DNA from: Ephydatia muelleri
Taxonomy: Eukaryota; Porifera; Demospongiae; Spongillida; Spongillidae
DNA: 64,000 bases
Assembly (NCBI GenBank): GCA_013339895.1
Contig: JABACO010000022.1
Coordinates: forward strand, 7,329,951 to 7,393,950
Direction of reading: 5' to 3'
A program made the translations under genes and the position numbers. Below the pieces are notes generated by a model. That model made no database searches and was not told the DNA's origin. It worked only from the letters and a program-made list of their open reading frames with translations. How positions within the stretch are numbered: the first letter of the stretch is position 1; each line of letters starts with the position of its first letter. Shown here one piece after another: positions 33,687 through 45,267 of this stretch.

Positions 33687-35668
33687 CCTTATTGGTGACA
33701 ATCTTGATGTTGAAGTTGCTCTCATTTCTTTTGTCACTGTATTAATATCAGCAGAAATAAGAGGTGCTCCTTATGTGTTCATTCTCAATCTCCAAGAAAA
33801 AATGTTCGAATTCTTGGAGGAGAATGATGCAGTAAGTAAATCCTTTCTGTGACAGCAAAGCTGCATATTGCTATATTGTTGCTCAAATTACATACAGATG
33901 CAGTCAACTGATGTGGCTCAATGGAAGAATACAATCTGGGTTGAAGTAGGAGACAAGGGTGGAAATTAATTTAACCAAATTGTGAATACACCATATATAG
34001 AAATGGCCCATAGATAGCTGGTCATCTTGCTTTTAATTGTAAACAGGTTACTATGTATTATAATATGTGTGCTTCATTACATTAGTATGAATCATCCTTA
34101 ATCTAAAATCAAGACATTTTAATTTTTATCTTGCATAATTTATTCATAAACGAATTTAATTTATTGAAAAATAGCAATAACAAATATTTCATAATGCATT
34201 AGGTCACGTTTTAGTTCTGTTCACTAACAGGAACTCGCGAATTAATCATTAATGATATGCTAAGAATGAGTGCTAGTCTAGTAATGACGTCGGTCACAGC
34301 TTATGGATTGGTACTGATTTCCTCCCCCCCCCCCCCCCCCCCCCCCTCCCATTCCCCTCCTTATGGTAACGAGAGTTCTGGGTTGTTGCAATAGAGTATT
34401 CATTTAGGAACTGGTCTGGCATTGCTCAAACCTAACTTCCGTTTATAAAGTTAGTTTTCATGTCCAGTAAGGGTAAAGCGTACTTTATCTGTGCACTGTG
34501 GCAACCCGCCCGGTGTCGGAATACAGCGCTATCCCATATCGGTACTGCACTGAACGAGTGGCAATGTCAGCCTGCCAGCAGCTCGATGTATGAAACGCGT
34601 AGACACAACCACGCTGACATGTACTCACAAAATGGCAACTTTGATAATATTCATCGCCATGGGCAACCTAGGTCTTACAAGACCTGCTTTTTCATCGGCA
34701 GCACAATTGTGCATGTCCCATGTCGCATTAGTGAATGCAGGGTATTAAACGAGTGTACATGTACTCATCACATTGCTGTTCCCAGCCCTCTTATAATAAG
34801 CAAAAAGTACATATCGTGCTTCAGATCATGCTATTGCAATACCCTTCTGTAGTACACTCATTTAATTCCCTGAATACATGCAACACTGTCTTGCCTCTGC
34901 TTGATGAAAAGGATGTACCAGGCAGGACTGTAACTTTATTATACTTTGGAAGGTGCACCTGCATTGGCCTCTGGCAATGATTTTTTTACCTATCATGCCT
35001 CCCCTTTGGTAAGTTTACCCAAACATAAGGTAGAAGTTATTTCAGCCCTGAACCACTGTAAGGAAAAAAACAAAAGACTCTTGCATAACAGTAATGGCAC
35101 TTGTCCTTCAATTTGTTTCAGAGGGTAAAACCGAGTCCTAAGGGACACTACAGTGCCTATGTCTTGCTACATTACATATGAGCAGTTGTAGTCATGTCTC
35201 AAAGGAAACTCTCTAAATCAGGGGCCTCCAAAAATGTATGCATATGCATGTGCGGAATAGATCAAAATTACATAGCCAAGCATGTGCAGAGAGACAGGAA
35301 ATGTGTGTCAGTATGCATGCCATCATTATTAGAGAGTGCTATTGTTTTTGACACATGTGTAACAGGTGTGTATATGTGTGTATGTTTGCATGTGTGTGTA
35401 TGTGTGTGTGTGTGTGTGTGTGTGCATGTATGTGCAGAGGGCCAATCCTATGGGACACTACATTTAGCTATATGTACCTATGTACAGAGTGGTTGTATTT
35501 CAATCCTTTTTGTTGATAAAGAATCATTGCAGAAAGAGGCTATAAGGAGTATGACCGTGAATATTTTGACGACAAATAGCTCGCTGGTGAATGATACCTC
35601 AAATACGACCCAAATGTGATGGATGTGTGGTTGAGTTTCCAATAGAAATGATTAGTTGCATCACATTC
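33206..35668. other. Shared core DNA, inner part of left arm, no firm gene
   Basis: Mirrored at 38895-41205. It contains (TG)n tracts at 33651-33686 and 35377-35425 and a C-run at 34323-34346. The ORFs at 34460-34852 and 35194-35619 have partly overlapping mirror ORFs (39013-39330 -, 40031-40292 -), but frames shift between the arms, so I do not call genes. Confidence 0.45.
34323..34346. repeat. Poly-C run
   Basis: About 24 C in a row; the right arm shows no equal run at the mirrored place. Confidence 0.9.
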
Positions 35669-35896
35669 ACAAGGTGCAAAGATTTTGCATGCATGTAAAA
35701 AAAACAACATTTTTTTGAAGGCCTATACGTGTTTGTTGTATTCAAGTTTATTGTGGAGGACTTCACATATGGGCAATATTGCATTCCTCCTGAAAATATG
35801 GGGATGTCATTACTCTTTTGTACAATCCAATGGGTACACAGTGAATATAATAATTTATACTGTATAGTGAATATGGGTATGCATGTCATTATTTTT

Positions 35897-36050
35897 CACA
35901 AACACTCACATACACACACACAACACACAGACACAACACACACAACACTTACATGCACACACACAACACACACACAACACACACCAACACACACACAACA
36001 CACACACAACACACACACAACACACACACACACAACACACACACACTACA
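35897..36050. repeat. (AC)n-rich tract with CAACACA interruptions
   Basis: ACACACAACACAC words recur over about 150 bp in the spacer between the two arms. Long ORFs in all frames are caused by this tract. Confidence 0.95.
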
Positions 36051-37467
36051 CGTTACAGTTACAGTTGTAGTTGGTTGTGTGTTTCTGATCTTGGCAATGG
36101 TCGGTAAATATACTGGTATAAGTAATTGGTACGCCTGCAAGCGATACAGCTCTACATGGATCTCCCATGATCATCAAATATATAGCTCTATACGAATAGC
36201 ATCTGCCATTTTTAGGATGCCAAATCTAACTTGATTACTGGCACACTGTACCCCATACGTGTATTTCTCGATCATTCTTGTGGAGTGAGTACACATGCGG
36301 TACAAAATAGCTAACTATGGTTGTTGCACACATGTACAACACCTAAGCACTTCAGTTGTAACATACCTGAGTGAGTCTGATTCAGGGCAAGCATTTCCCC
36401 AGTACTCGCGCCCATGTTCAACCATCCAATCATTGTGAGAATAAAGAATGGAGACATTCAGTACCTCAACCACTAAAAGTGACTCAAGAACCTTGAGAAG
36501 TAGGACAAAGAGTGTTCTACGGTATCAAACACCTGCCTTGATGATCTGGCTAACAAGTTTTCATCAAATTTGTACAGGTGTGTATGGACGTGTTGCATTA
36601 GAGGCATGGAATCGACAGATAGACCCTGGAATTTTTTGTTTCATCAATAAAGCATAGTTTACAATGTCCTTCAGTAACTTTTTGCTTGGCATTTTGATTT
36701 CTGTCATTTCCTGATTTTTGCTGAACAAAAATAGACATTTTTTTCCATACATTTCAATGGGCGCGTGAACGGTGAAATAACGGATGTGCGCGGTATTGCG
36801 TCAGCAATGCGTCAACAATGTCCGAAATTTCTGGCAATGCAATATTGAGTACATGTACACGCCGTACTAATTGATTCCTTTCATGAGCAACATGATGAAA
36901 TCCGGTGGGAACGCAAAACAGGTTAAAGAGTTTCTTTAACTGAATCTCAGAACCCCTTTTTGATATCTCTCCTGCACAAGTAGGTGAACTTTCAATAACA
37001 CCATGCATGTGTGTTTTATTTATTTGACAGTGCGTAAGAAGCAACGTGTAGAGGACATTTCAGACTTCTAGATTATCACATGCGTTAGGTTTTTTCGCGG
37101 AAACGATCCCGTATTTTATGTTTTGTGTGAGTTAATTGTGTAGCTAGGAATTTATTATGCTCCACTTACCTGATTATAGCATAGTGCGCTAAAAAATCAC
37201 CACTTCCCCTCCTCACCGATCTAATCTCTTGACCACGGCCCCGCACCGAAATCCAGGATCGGCCCCTACAGATGCCCTGACTAATGTGTAGCCTTGGCAA
37301 GCAGACCTGCATAAGGATCGCAGCATCTGTCATGGAGTTGTAAGGCTCTGAACTTTTAATTAGCCATATATTTCAACGCAAGCGTTACATTCTCTTACTG
37401 CAAATGTATACACTGTATAATGTACCCTTTTCGGATCCTAATTACGAAGATAATCGTTGCGGATGCC

Positions 37468-38420
37468 TCATAATAAATTAACGTTCCAATATATCGCTGG
37501 AGAGCTGTAGCCCCATCTATCATGATCTGTGTGCAATAATGCGAGTGTGATACAAGACGATCTTCTCCCATCCGATTTCTGTTTATGTTTCTGATATGTT
37601 TTTAGTCTGCGCAACACTGAAAAGGAGCGCTCAGCTTCTGAACTAGTTACCGGAACACGCATCCTATTTAGTACTCGTGTATATTAGGAATTATGTCAAC
37701 ATCGGCATGTTCAAAGCTGCTCAGTAAATTATCTGGGAGAGGGATACCGTTTGCTTCTCCAGTATAAACACCAGTGGTTAATTTCAGCAAGTTAATGCAA
37801 TAGGTGATGAAAGGTAACTGTGGTATAATGAAAAAACGTCATGTTTGGGCTCATTATCAATGGCAACTAATTAAATTAATGACAAAATTTCAGTAGTAGA
37901 TAGTAGCATATTTGGATGCATGTTCTATATTATTGCTTGTATCGGCAGTAGCATCATCTCTGTGACCTTTAAATGAAATCCCTTGTTTTCCACAGCAAAT
38001 GATGCATTCAAAGATTGATTTCAGGGCTAGTTTATTGAGCTTAACAACTTCCTGAGACTCAACATCGAGCATATTATCAACACAAAGCACTGGATTATCA
38101 TATTGATCATAATGATTTGTCCATGAGAACAGCGTCTTTATGACATTGGTAAGTACATGTAGCATGTTTATCTCAAATTTCCCAGTTTACTTTTAGCATT
38201 CTTAAAATCCTGAAATGGTTTTGTCATGAGCATTTCCAAAAGTCCACCTCCAAGACACTTGCCTTTAGGTAGGTGTGCAAAAGTACAGTATGCCCCATTT
38301 TGTGAAGGTAACCAAGTTAACCATAAATATTCTTGCAGCCAATTTCTCTTAAAGTATGATCGGTAAGCCTTCCCGTTTTTAATATATCCAGTAATCTGTA
38401 CTTGTGTTTAAAATGCAATT
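37468..38420 (-). pseudogene. hAT transposase relic (TTF zinc finger, DUF4371 and dimerisation parts)
   Basis: Reading leftwards on the minus strand: about 38400-38180 gives LPSQNGAYCTFAHLPKG and TKPFQDFKNAKSKLG, like the TTF-type zinc-finger region; 38165-37890 gives ALKSIFECIICCGKQGISFK then GHRDDAT, a typical start of the DUF4371 region; 37662-37468 gives VPVTSSEAERSFSVLRRLKT then ALLHTD, the hAT dimerisation end. The catalytic middle is deleted. A GGGGCCGATCCTGGATTT sequence (inverse of about 37250-37267) may be its 3' terminal repeat. It is a non-autonomous or dead hAT copy. Confidence 0.72.
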
Positions 38421-38467
38421 TGACCACTTCCAGATGCTGATAGTTTACATAGCACCTACAGTGGGAA

Positions 38468-38526
38468 ATGTAATAGACATTATTTACTAAACTCACGGTG
38501 AGTTTAGTAAATAATGTCTATTACAT
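38468..38526. repeat. 59 bp perfect palindrome
   Basis: Two 29-base arms starting ATGTAATAGACATTATTTAC surround a single G. A related but less regular sequence lies inverted at 58594-58638, so this may be a terminal piece of a dispersed element, folded back here. Confidence 0.9.
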
Positions 38527-38555
38527 GTATATTATTATCGGTAGTAAGTTTCAAA

Positions 38556-38780
38556 ATGGAATCGAGTAGAAAGCAAAAGGATAAAGACATGGTAAGTTCT
38601 AATCAATCCATAACTGACATTCAATCATTTATGCTAAGATTTAGAAGAGCTAGCTTAAGATATTCCTTTGAATGTGAGCCTATTCTAAATGAAGACAGAC
38701 GTCCTGTCCCACATCTGGAGGATGTGGTAACATCTGATTCAGGTGATTCAATTTCTTTTGAGGAACCTAGTTGCGTGTAG
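38556..38780 (+). CDS. Unrecognised 74-residue ORF
   Basis: The ORF starts MESSRKQKDKDM and ends EEPSCV; it is hydrophilic, with a Ser/Asp/Glu-rich C-terminus. A GTAAGT after codon 12 could be a splice donor. The first 100 bases match the minus strand at 58478-58570, but the homology stops near 38655, so the second half is unsupported. It lies head to head with the hAT relic. A small exon or a chance ORF are both possible. Confidence 0.2.
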   Translation: MESSRKQKDKDMVSSNQSITDIQSFMLRFRRASLRYSFECEPILNEDRRPVPHLEDVVTSDSGDSISFEEPSCV

Positions 38781-39133
38781 GCATTACTTGCCACATGCTC
38801 TGCGAACCTGATTTGAGAATGAGTTTTCGGAATTCGTCAGGAGTTGATAATTCAGTGAATATGAATGAAAACTCTGTTGTACCGCTATAAGTGCTATGGC
38901 CACTATTCATTTCGATTGGAAACTCAACAACACATCCATCACATTTGGGTCATTTTTCAGGTACCATTCACCAGCGAGCTATTTGTCATCAATATCTTCA
39001 CAGCCATACTCCTTACAGCCTCTTTCTGCAATGACTTCTTATCAACAAAGAGGAATTGAAATACATCCACTCTGCACATAGGTACATGTAGCTAAATGTA
39101 GTGTCCCATAGGATTGGCCCTCTGCACATACAT

Positions 39134-39187
<54 letters not shown>

Positions 39188-39240
39188 ACACACACATACA
39201 AACATACACATATATACACAAACATATACACACACATACA
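39134..39240. repeat. (AC)n microsatellite
   Basis: Mirror of the (TG)n tract at 35377-35425, but longer. Confidence 0.96.
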
Positions 39241-40685
39241 CACTAGTACTGTTACACATGTGTCAAAAAAAATAGCACTCTTTAATAATGATGGCATGCA
39301 TACGGACACACATTTCCTGTCTCTCTGCACATGCAGATCTATTCCGCATATGCCCAGCTATGTAATTTTGATCCATTCCGCACATGCATATGCATGAATT
39401 TTTGAAGGCCCCTGATTTAGAAAGTTTCCTTTGAGACATGACTACAACTGGTCATAGGTAATGTAGCAAGACATAGGCACTGTAGTGTCCCATAGGACTC
39501 GGTTTTACCCTCTGAAACAAATTGAAGGATAAGTGCCATTGTTGTAGGCTTTTGTTTTTTTCCTTACAGTGGTTCAGGGCTGAAATAATAATATTAAACT
39601 TTAACTTCTACCTTATGTTTGTGTAAACTTACCAAAGGGGAGGCCTGTCCTAGCATGATAGGTAAAAAAATCATTGCCAGAGGCCACACCCTTCCAAAAT
39701 ATAAATAAACTTACAGTACCTGCCGGTACATCCTTTTCATCATCAAGCAGAGGCAAGATATGTGAATGTATCACTAGCTGTATTCAGGGAATTAAATAAG
39801 TGTATAAATAGTACTACAGAAGGGTATTGCAATAGCATGAGGGCTGGGAACAGCATTCTGATGAGTACATGTACAATCGCTTAATACCCGCATTCAACTA
39901 ATGCGACATGGGACATGCAAAATTGTGCTGCCGATGATAAAGTAGGTCTGTAAGACCTAGGTTGCCTATGGAGATGAACCTACCCTGGTCCCTAGACTAA
40001 TACTGAAACAGAATTTCATATGATATTGCTCTACCAGGAGTCCATATAAAAAATAAAAAATAAAACAGGCTCGAACCTTTTTAGCTCGGTGAAGCCTACG
40101 TGGCTACTGGAAAGGCGAGACCTGTATAGGTATATCAAAATCGCTATTTTGTGAGTACAAGTCAGTGCGGTTGTGCCTACACGCTTCATACATCGAGCTG
40201 CTGGTAGGCTGACATTGCCACTCATTCAGTGCAATAGTGATATGGGATATATAACACTGTATTCCGACATTGGGCGGATTGCAAGCACACATAATACAAG
40301 ATTATTAGTACATAGTAACCTGTTTACAATTAAAAGCAAGATGACCAGCTATGTATGGGCCATTTCTAGATATGGTGTATTCACAATTTGGATATTCATT
40401 TTAAACGAATTTCCAACCTAGCTTGTCTCCTCCTACTTTAACCCAGATTGTATTCTTCCATTGAGCCACATCAGTCGACTGCATCTGTATGTAATTTGAG
40501 CAACAATGTAGCAATATGCAGCTATGCTGTCACAGAAAGGATTTACTTACTGCATCATTCTCCTTCAACAATTCGAACAGTTTTCTTGGAGATAGAGAAT
40601 GAATACATAAGGAGCACCTCTTATTTCTTCTGACTTTAATACAGTGACAAAAGAAATGACAACATCAAGATTGTCACCAATTAGG

Positions 40686-40686
<1 letters not shown>

Positions 40687-40773
<87 letters not shown>
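40687..40773. repeat. (AC)n microsatellite
   Basis: Mirror of the (TG)n tract at 33651-33686; about 86 bp here against about 36 bp there. Confidence 0.97.
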
Positions 40774-40774
<1 letters not shown>

Positions 40775-43700
40775 GACGACTATATGAGTGCAATGGGCGC
40801 AAGTGGGCTAAACAGACAACACTCTCACTGTATAGGGTATTTTATTATACTCTGTTCTTATACAACAGGTGGATGACATACAGCAAATTGTGGTCTTGAA
40901 TGTCTTCAAATTCGGTTTTAATAATGGTACTCATCTTCTGTATCGATAAATGCCAACATCACCCATACAGACCTACATATACCTGTAATACGATCTATAT
41001 GTAACAGTCAATCTCTTATTTCGTTCAACATCACTAACATAGGAAAACATAAATACCTTATATGGTGTTTCTTGGCATCCTTTGACCCCTATCCCAGGAG
41101 TGCAGTACCTCTATAGAACAAAGTGACAGGAAGTGTGTCAGGGAATTACTATTCATCATGCTCCACAAAGGGTCTGTTCAGAACACTTGCTGTCTCTCAC
41201 ATTACATACCTGTACCAAGCAAACTGTGTAAGTAATCTTTGACTGCATGTGCTTATCGAAGTGTTGTGAGCTTTGCATTATCACTTCATCATTACCTCTT
41301 CGCATTAATTCGCAGTGTACTGTAGTGTGCATGGCTTTGGATTCAAATTATCACGTGCAGTTCATTTTCCAATGGAAGAAAATCGATAAATCGTTATCAG
41401 TACGTTTGTGCTCTACATGTACGTGTTCGGTGGTATTAATATTCTAAGTGCCCAGTGTACTAAACGCAGATATTCTCAACATCAGGCACTCTGAGGTCAC
41501 TAAGGAGGTTACGCTGTTCGATAGACAACACTTAGTCTCAAACAACTTGTGTGATATTCTAATTAAACGTACACAGCAAAGTGCCCAGTCTACTAACCGC
41601 ACATCTCCACAACTTCAGAAGCACCAGGCACTCTGAGGTCACTAAGGAAGTCACGTTGTTAAAGAGGCAACACTAAGTCTCAAACAACCTGTGTGATATT
41701 CTAATTAAACGATGCACACCAAATGCGCCCAGTGTTCTAACCGCACTGAGGTCACTAAATCAGGTGGATCAGACACTCTGTGGTCACTGTCGGGATTGCT
41801 GTACAGAAATGGAAAGCATATACGTACTTGGCAGCAATATCAAAATGGTGCGCATGTACATCTATATGCCATTGCTTATATAAGTATATTTACGTACATA
41901 TAAATATTGTAGAAAAGTCACAAAAGCAAACTCATGCGATGGACAACCACGAATATTCTATTACAAACGAATTGCACGTAAAGAAACCATCTTGCCAAAA
42001 TTCGTCATTAAACCATTTAGCATTTTTTTAATTCGATGACCAAACTGCTGGTTAATTAAAATAACCAGCGTATGCGTTCACAAGGTACTATATTTAGATA
42101 ACAGGCTAACATTAGACATAGGAGTATGAATTCTAATCGGCTGCTGCCTAAGTGTACAGTTAGTGTGTATATCAGACGCATACGACATAGCAGGGTATGA
42201 AAGCTTCCATATGCATAACAAAGTTAAAAATAACAACCCTTGATAGTGTTTAGGGGGCAGTGCATATTCGTGCGCGTTTCAAGTTTTATTTCTTGTGGTG
42301 CTAGGACAACTATTTCATTAACATTTAGGACGCGATTCTGCTGTAGACCTTGTTTTCGCGGCACAATGAATAAATTGAAACACGTGATGCTGACGAGAGA
42401 TAGCTGACCAGAAAAGAGAACTCAAGAAACAAAGGCATGGTGTTAGCATGGGACAGAAAGCCATTGTGTGTGCAGATGTGATGATAGTCATATGGCACAT
42501 CATGTTAGCAACACTGATACCAATGCCTCTAAAATAAGATCATTTAATGCATGAGAAGACGATTCTGGTTTATAATAGTGAGACTGATATTAGGGGAGGC
42601 AACAGTGATGACTGGGAAGTAGGGTTAAAGCTGTCACATCCTATAGTACAATCGACAGAATAGCTGTCTTTGGATTAACTTCATGTTAGATTCTTGAAGA
42701 ATGCAGCTAATTCTGCATTGTTGGGTACAGTACATGGACATGTGAACAACTAACACAAACAGGCTGAAGTGGAAACTACATAGGCTTGCAAACTGGATGC
42801 TGGTCACTGATTTTTGCAAAAGGCATCTAAAAATGTATACGGTAGGTCTACAATTCTGCACTACAGAATAGGACATACAACTTACATCAGGACTTTGAAG
42901 GGAACAATCAAGCTGCATGTTTCTGGTTCTTTACCAGATCTGCTTTAGCCATTATGGAATGCAGCAATGTGAATAAGCCTCTCCTGCACCTGCCATGCAA
43001 TTGTAGTGTGCAAAAACAAAATGTGCCACTATAACGCACCCCAACCCAGAGTACCAGTGGTGGATCACTCATTTTCTGGCTATGCTTGGCCTACAGGGGT
43101 GATGCAATCAATGTTCACTTTATATAATAGATTTTAATATCATGCTGATTGTACCTTGGCTGTAACCAAACAAGTGACAACACTTTGTTTCATCAGCAAT
43201 TCGATCAGCCCCCCTTACATAACCAGATATGACTTATTTCCAAGCTTCGGTGCTCTTTTAATCCTTCAGGTCGCCTTTAGTGCAGGGACTAGGCGAGAAA
43301 AGCAAGTACCTGTAAGCACAAATATCAGGAAAACAGACGACCGGCCACGATTCTAGCAGTTTTTCGAGTCCAAACATCCGGAGCGTGCTAACTACAAGAC
43401 AGAATCTCAAGTTTATGAGCAATTGGATTTGGTAGGAAAACGGAGATAACAGATAGAAGCGGGATGCTAAAGCCCTTCTGTACATGAGCAATGCCCTGTA
43501 TTTTGTAACATCATATGACTAGCGCATGATAACTTATTCATTGTGCCGCAAAAATAAGGTCTATAGCTAGTGAGGAATTAGTAATTGTCACATTATGGAT
43601 TCTTGAAGTAAGTATACCTCAGTTGTGGATTTGTGTGATACATTAAGCTTGGTATAATGATGCTATACGTGAAATATACGCAAAAGTATACAATACTGCT

Positions 43701-44639
43701 TTTTTTTTTGCACAGTGCATGCAAGTCAACAGTCATGCGGTTTGACATTCATCCAATTTGCCTTATCTCTCGTATTTTTATCCCATGACCAATCATCATT
43801 GGATTGAAATGTATACGGTACTCTGCATTGATGAGACATATTTGGACTCCTTCTCCCCCCCTAAATTGCCTTAGATGCATAGAAATACGCGTAATAAAAT
43901 TAAATCTTTCATACATGTATCTCCTTTTCGGTTTGTCATCAGTTGTAGGCAGCAAACCTCATGCACTGAATGCATCATGGGACATCTTAAATTTCCACTT
44001 TGATATTTCTGACCTAAAGTAAGTTATGAAAGAAGTATTAAATTAATTAAAACCTGCTTTTAGTTGTGATACATCACTTCATCAGAGTTCATGATCTCTA
44101 GAAAGACATGTGTGCCAGGTTTCAGTTAAAGGATTACAAGCTCTTACTTGGATCAGTTAAAAACTTATTGATAAAAATCCGAGGTTCGTAATGATGAATT
44201 AATACATGCATAGTACCATTCTTTAACAAATTGAGCAGGTTGAATAAATTGTCTTGCTGTGTTCTTTGATTTTCGATGTCCGAAGGTTGTAAATACAGTA
44301 CGGTCTCCATGTAATGAAATATACACGTATAGTAGCTTTCATAGCCCCAAAATTCCAAACGTAACTACTAATAAGGCTTGCACCATCTATTGTATTTGAT
44401 CTTTTCTTGATATCATGCCCTGCGCAGTTAACTACATGTACAACCATCGGCGATATCTGCGTGCAAGAGCAAAGCATTAATTCTTCACATTGTTTCACAA
44501 TTCTCATCGTTATCAGCATTAGTATATATCGTGCACCAGACATATCATGCATGCTGATATATACTGTACATAGTGCTATAGGGTCATACCGATCGACGAT
44601 GCCGATAATGTTTACATATACTGTGTTTTCTCTTCTTGG

Positions 44640-44883
44640 TAGGTCGCAAACCCGATACGAATACCTGGCCTTCTGTGGGCAGTACAGTGTTGGGGGAAAT
44701 CAGTCTGATCAGAGAGAAGCTGTGCAGCTCAGTTGTCAACTTCAACTTAAAGGCACTTCCATGCACGAATGGTTAAGCGAGAAGCCGCCTGTGAGAAAGC
44801 GTGCAATGCAGGTGATGGACAATCTCGTGCAGGACCTTATTACAGCCATGCGTGCATGTACGTATGGGCACGAAGATATATGA
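44640..44883 (+). other. Conserved segment, possible exon (right copy)
   Basis: After an acceptor-like TTGGTAG the frame reads SQTRYEYLAFCGQYSVGG and stays open to 44883. The left-arm partner (23620-23880) diverges in frame after about 12 codons, so coding status is doubtful. Confidence 0.25.
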
Positions 44884-45267
44884 TCATCCCACTATACAGT
44901 GTACATTATAGTTAGTGACGTAAGGGATGACTTACATATTACCACGTATAATGACAGTGATCACAAAATCTACACTGCATGTAGCTTTCTTTGAGTTCTT
45001 CTCTCAGTGCAAATATGCTATGCCATTATGATAATCAGAAATGCAACTATGTCCTCTCAATGCATTGGAAGTTTCTCTACATGTATATGGTCTCATCTGT
45101 TCCCTAACTCCCTTTTCTGTGCAGGCTTAGATAGTTATGTTAATTTCAGAAAATAGATTGCCCAATACTGAGTAATAGGTATAGTATACAGTAGTATTAT
45201 CACTCGAATTAGCGTTCGGTTCCATGCAGTCATCGCGAGTAGCAAATTAAATACATGTAGATTCATT

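Larger units (their letters stand above)
35669..38894. other. Spacer between the two arms
   Basis: About 3.2 kb without mirror partner. It contains the CA-rich tract (35897-36050), unassigned DNA with a small ORF at 36448-36657, a hAT transposase relic on the minus strand (37240-38420), a 59 bp palindrome (38468-38526) and a short ORF (38556-38780). The hAT relic appears to have landed in or created the spacer. Confidence 0.6.
38895..45267. other. Inner part of right arm, no firm gene
   Basis: Mirror of 23246-35668 minus the left arm's insertions. Microsatellites lie at 39134-39240 and 40687-40773. About 300 bp at 44038-44346 and a few hundred bases near 43480-43850 have no left-arm partner. 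ORFs are short and not frame-conserved with the other arm. Confidence 0.45.
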
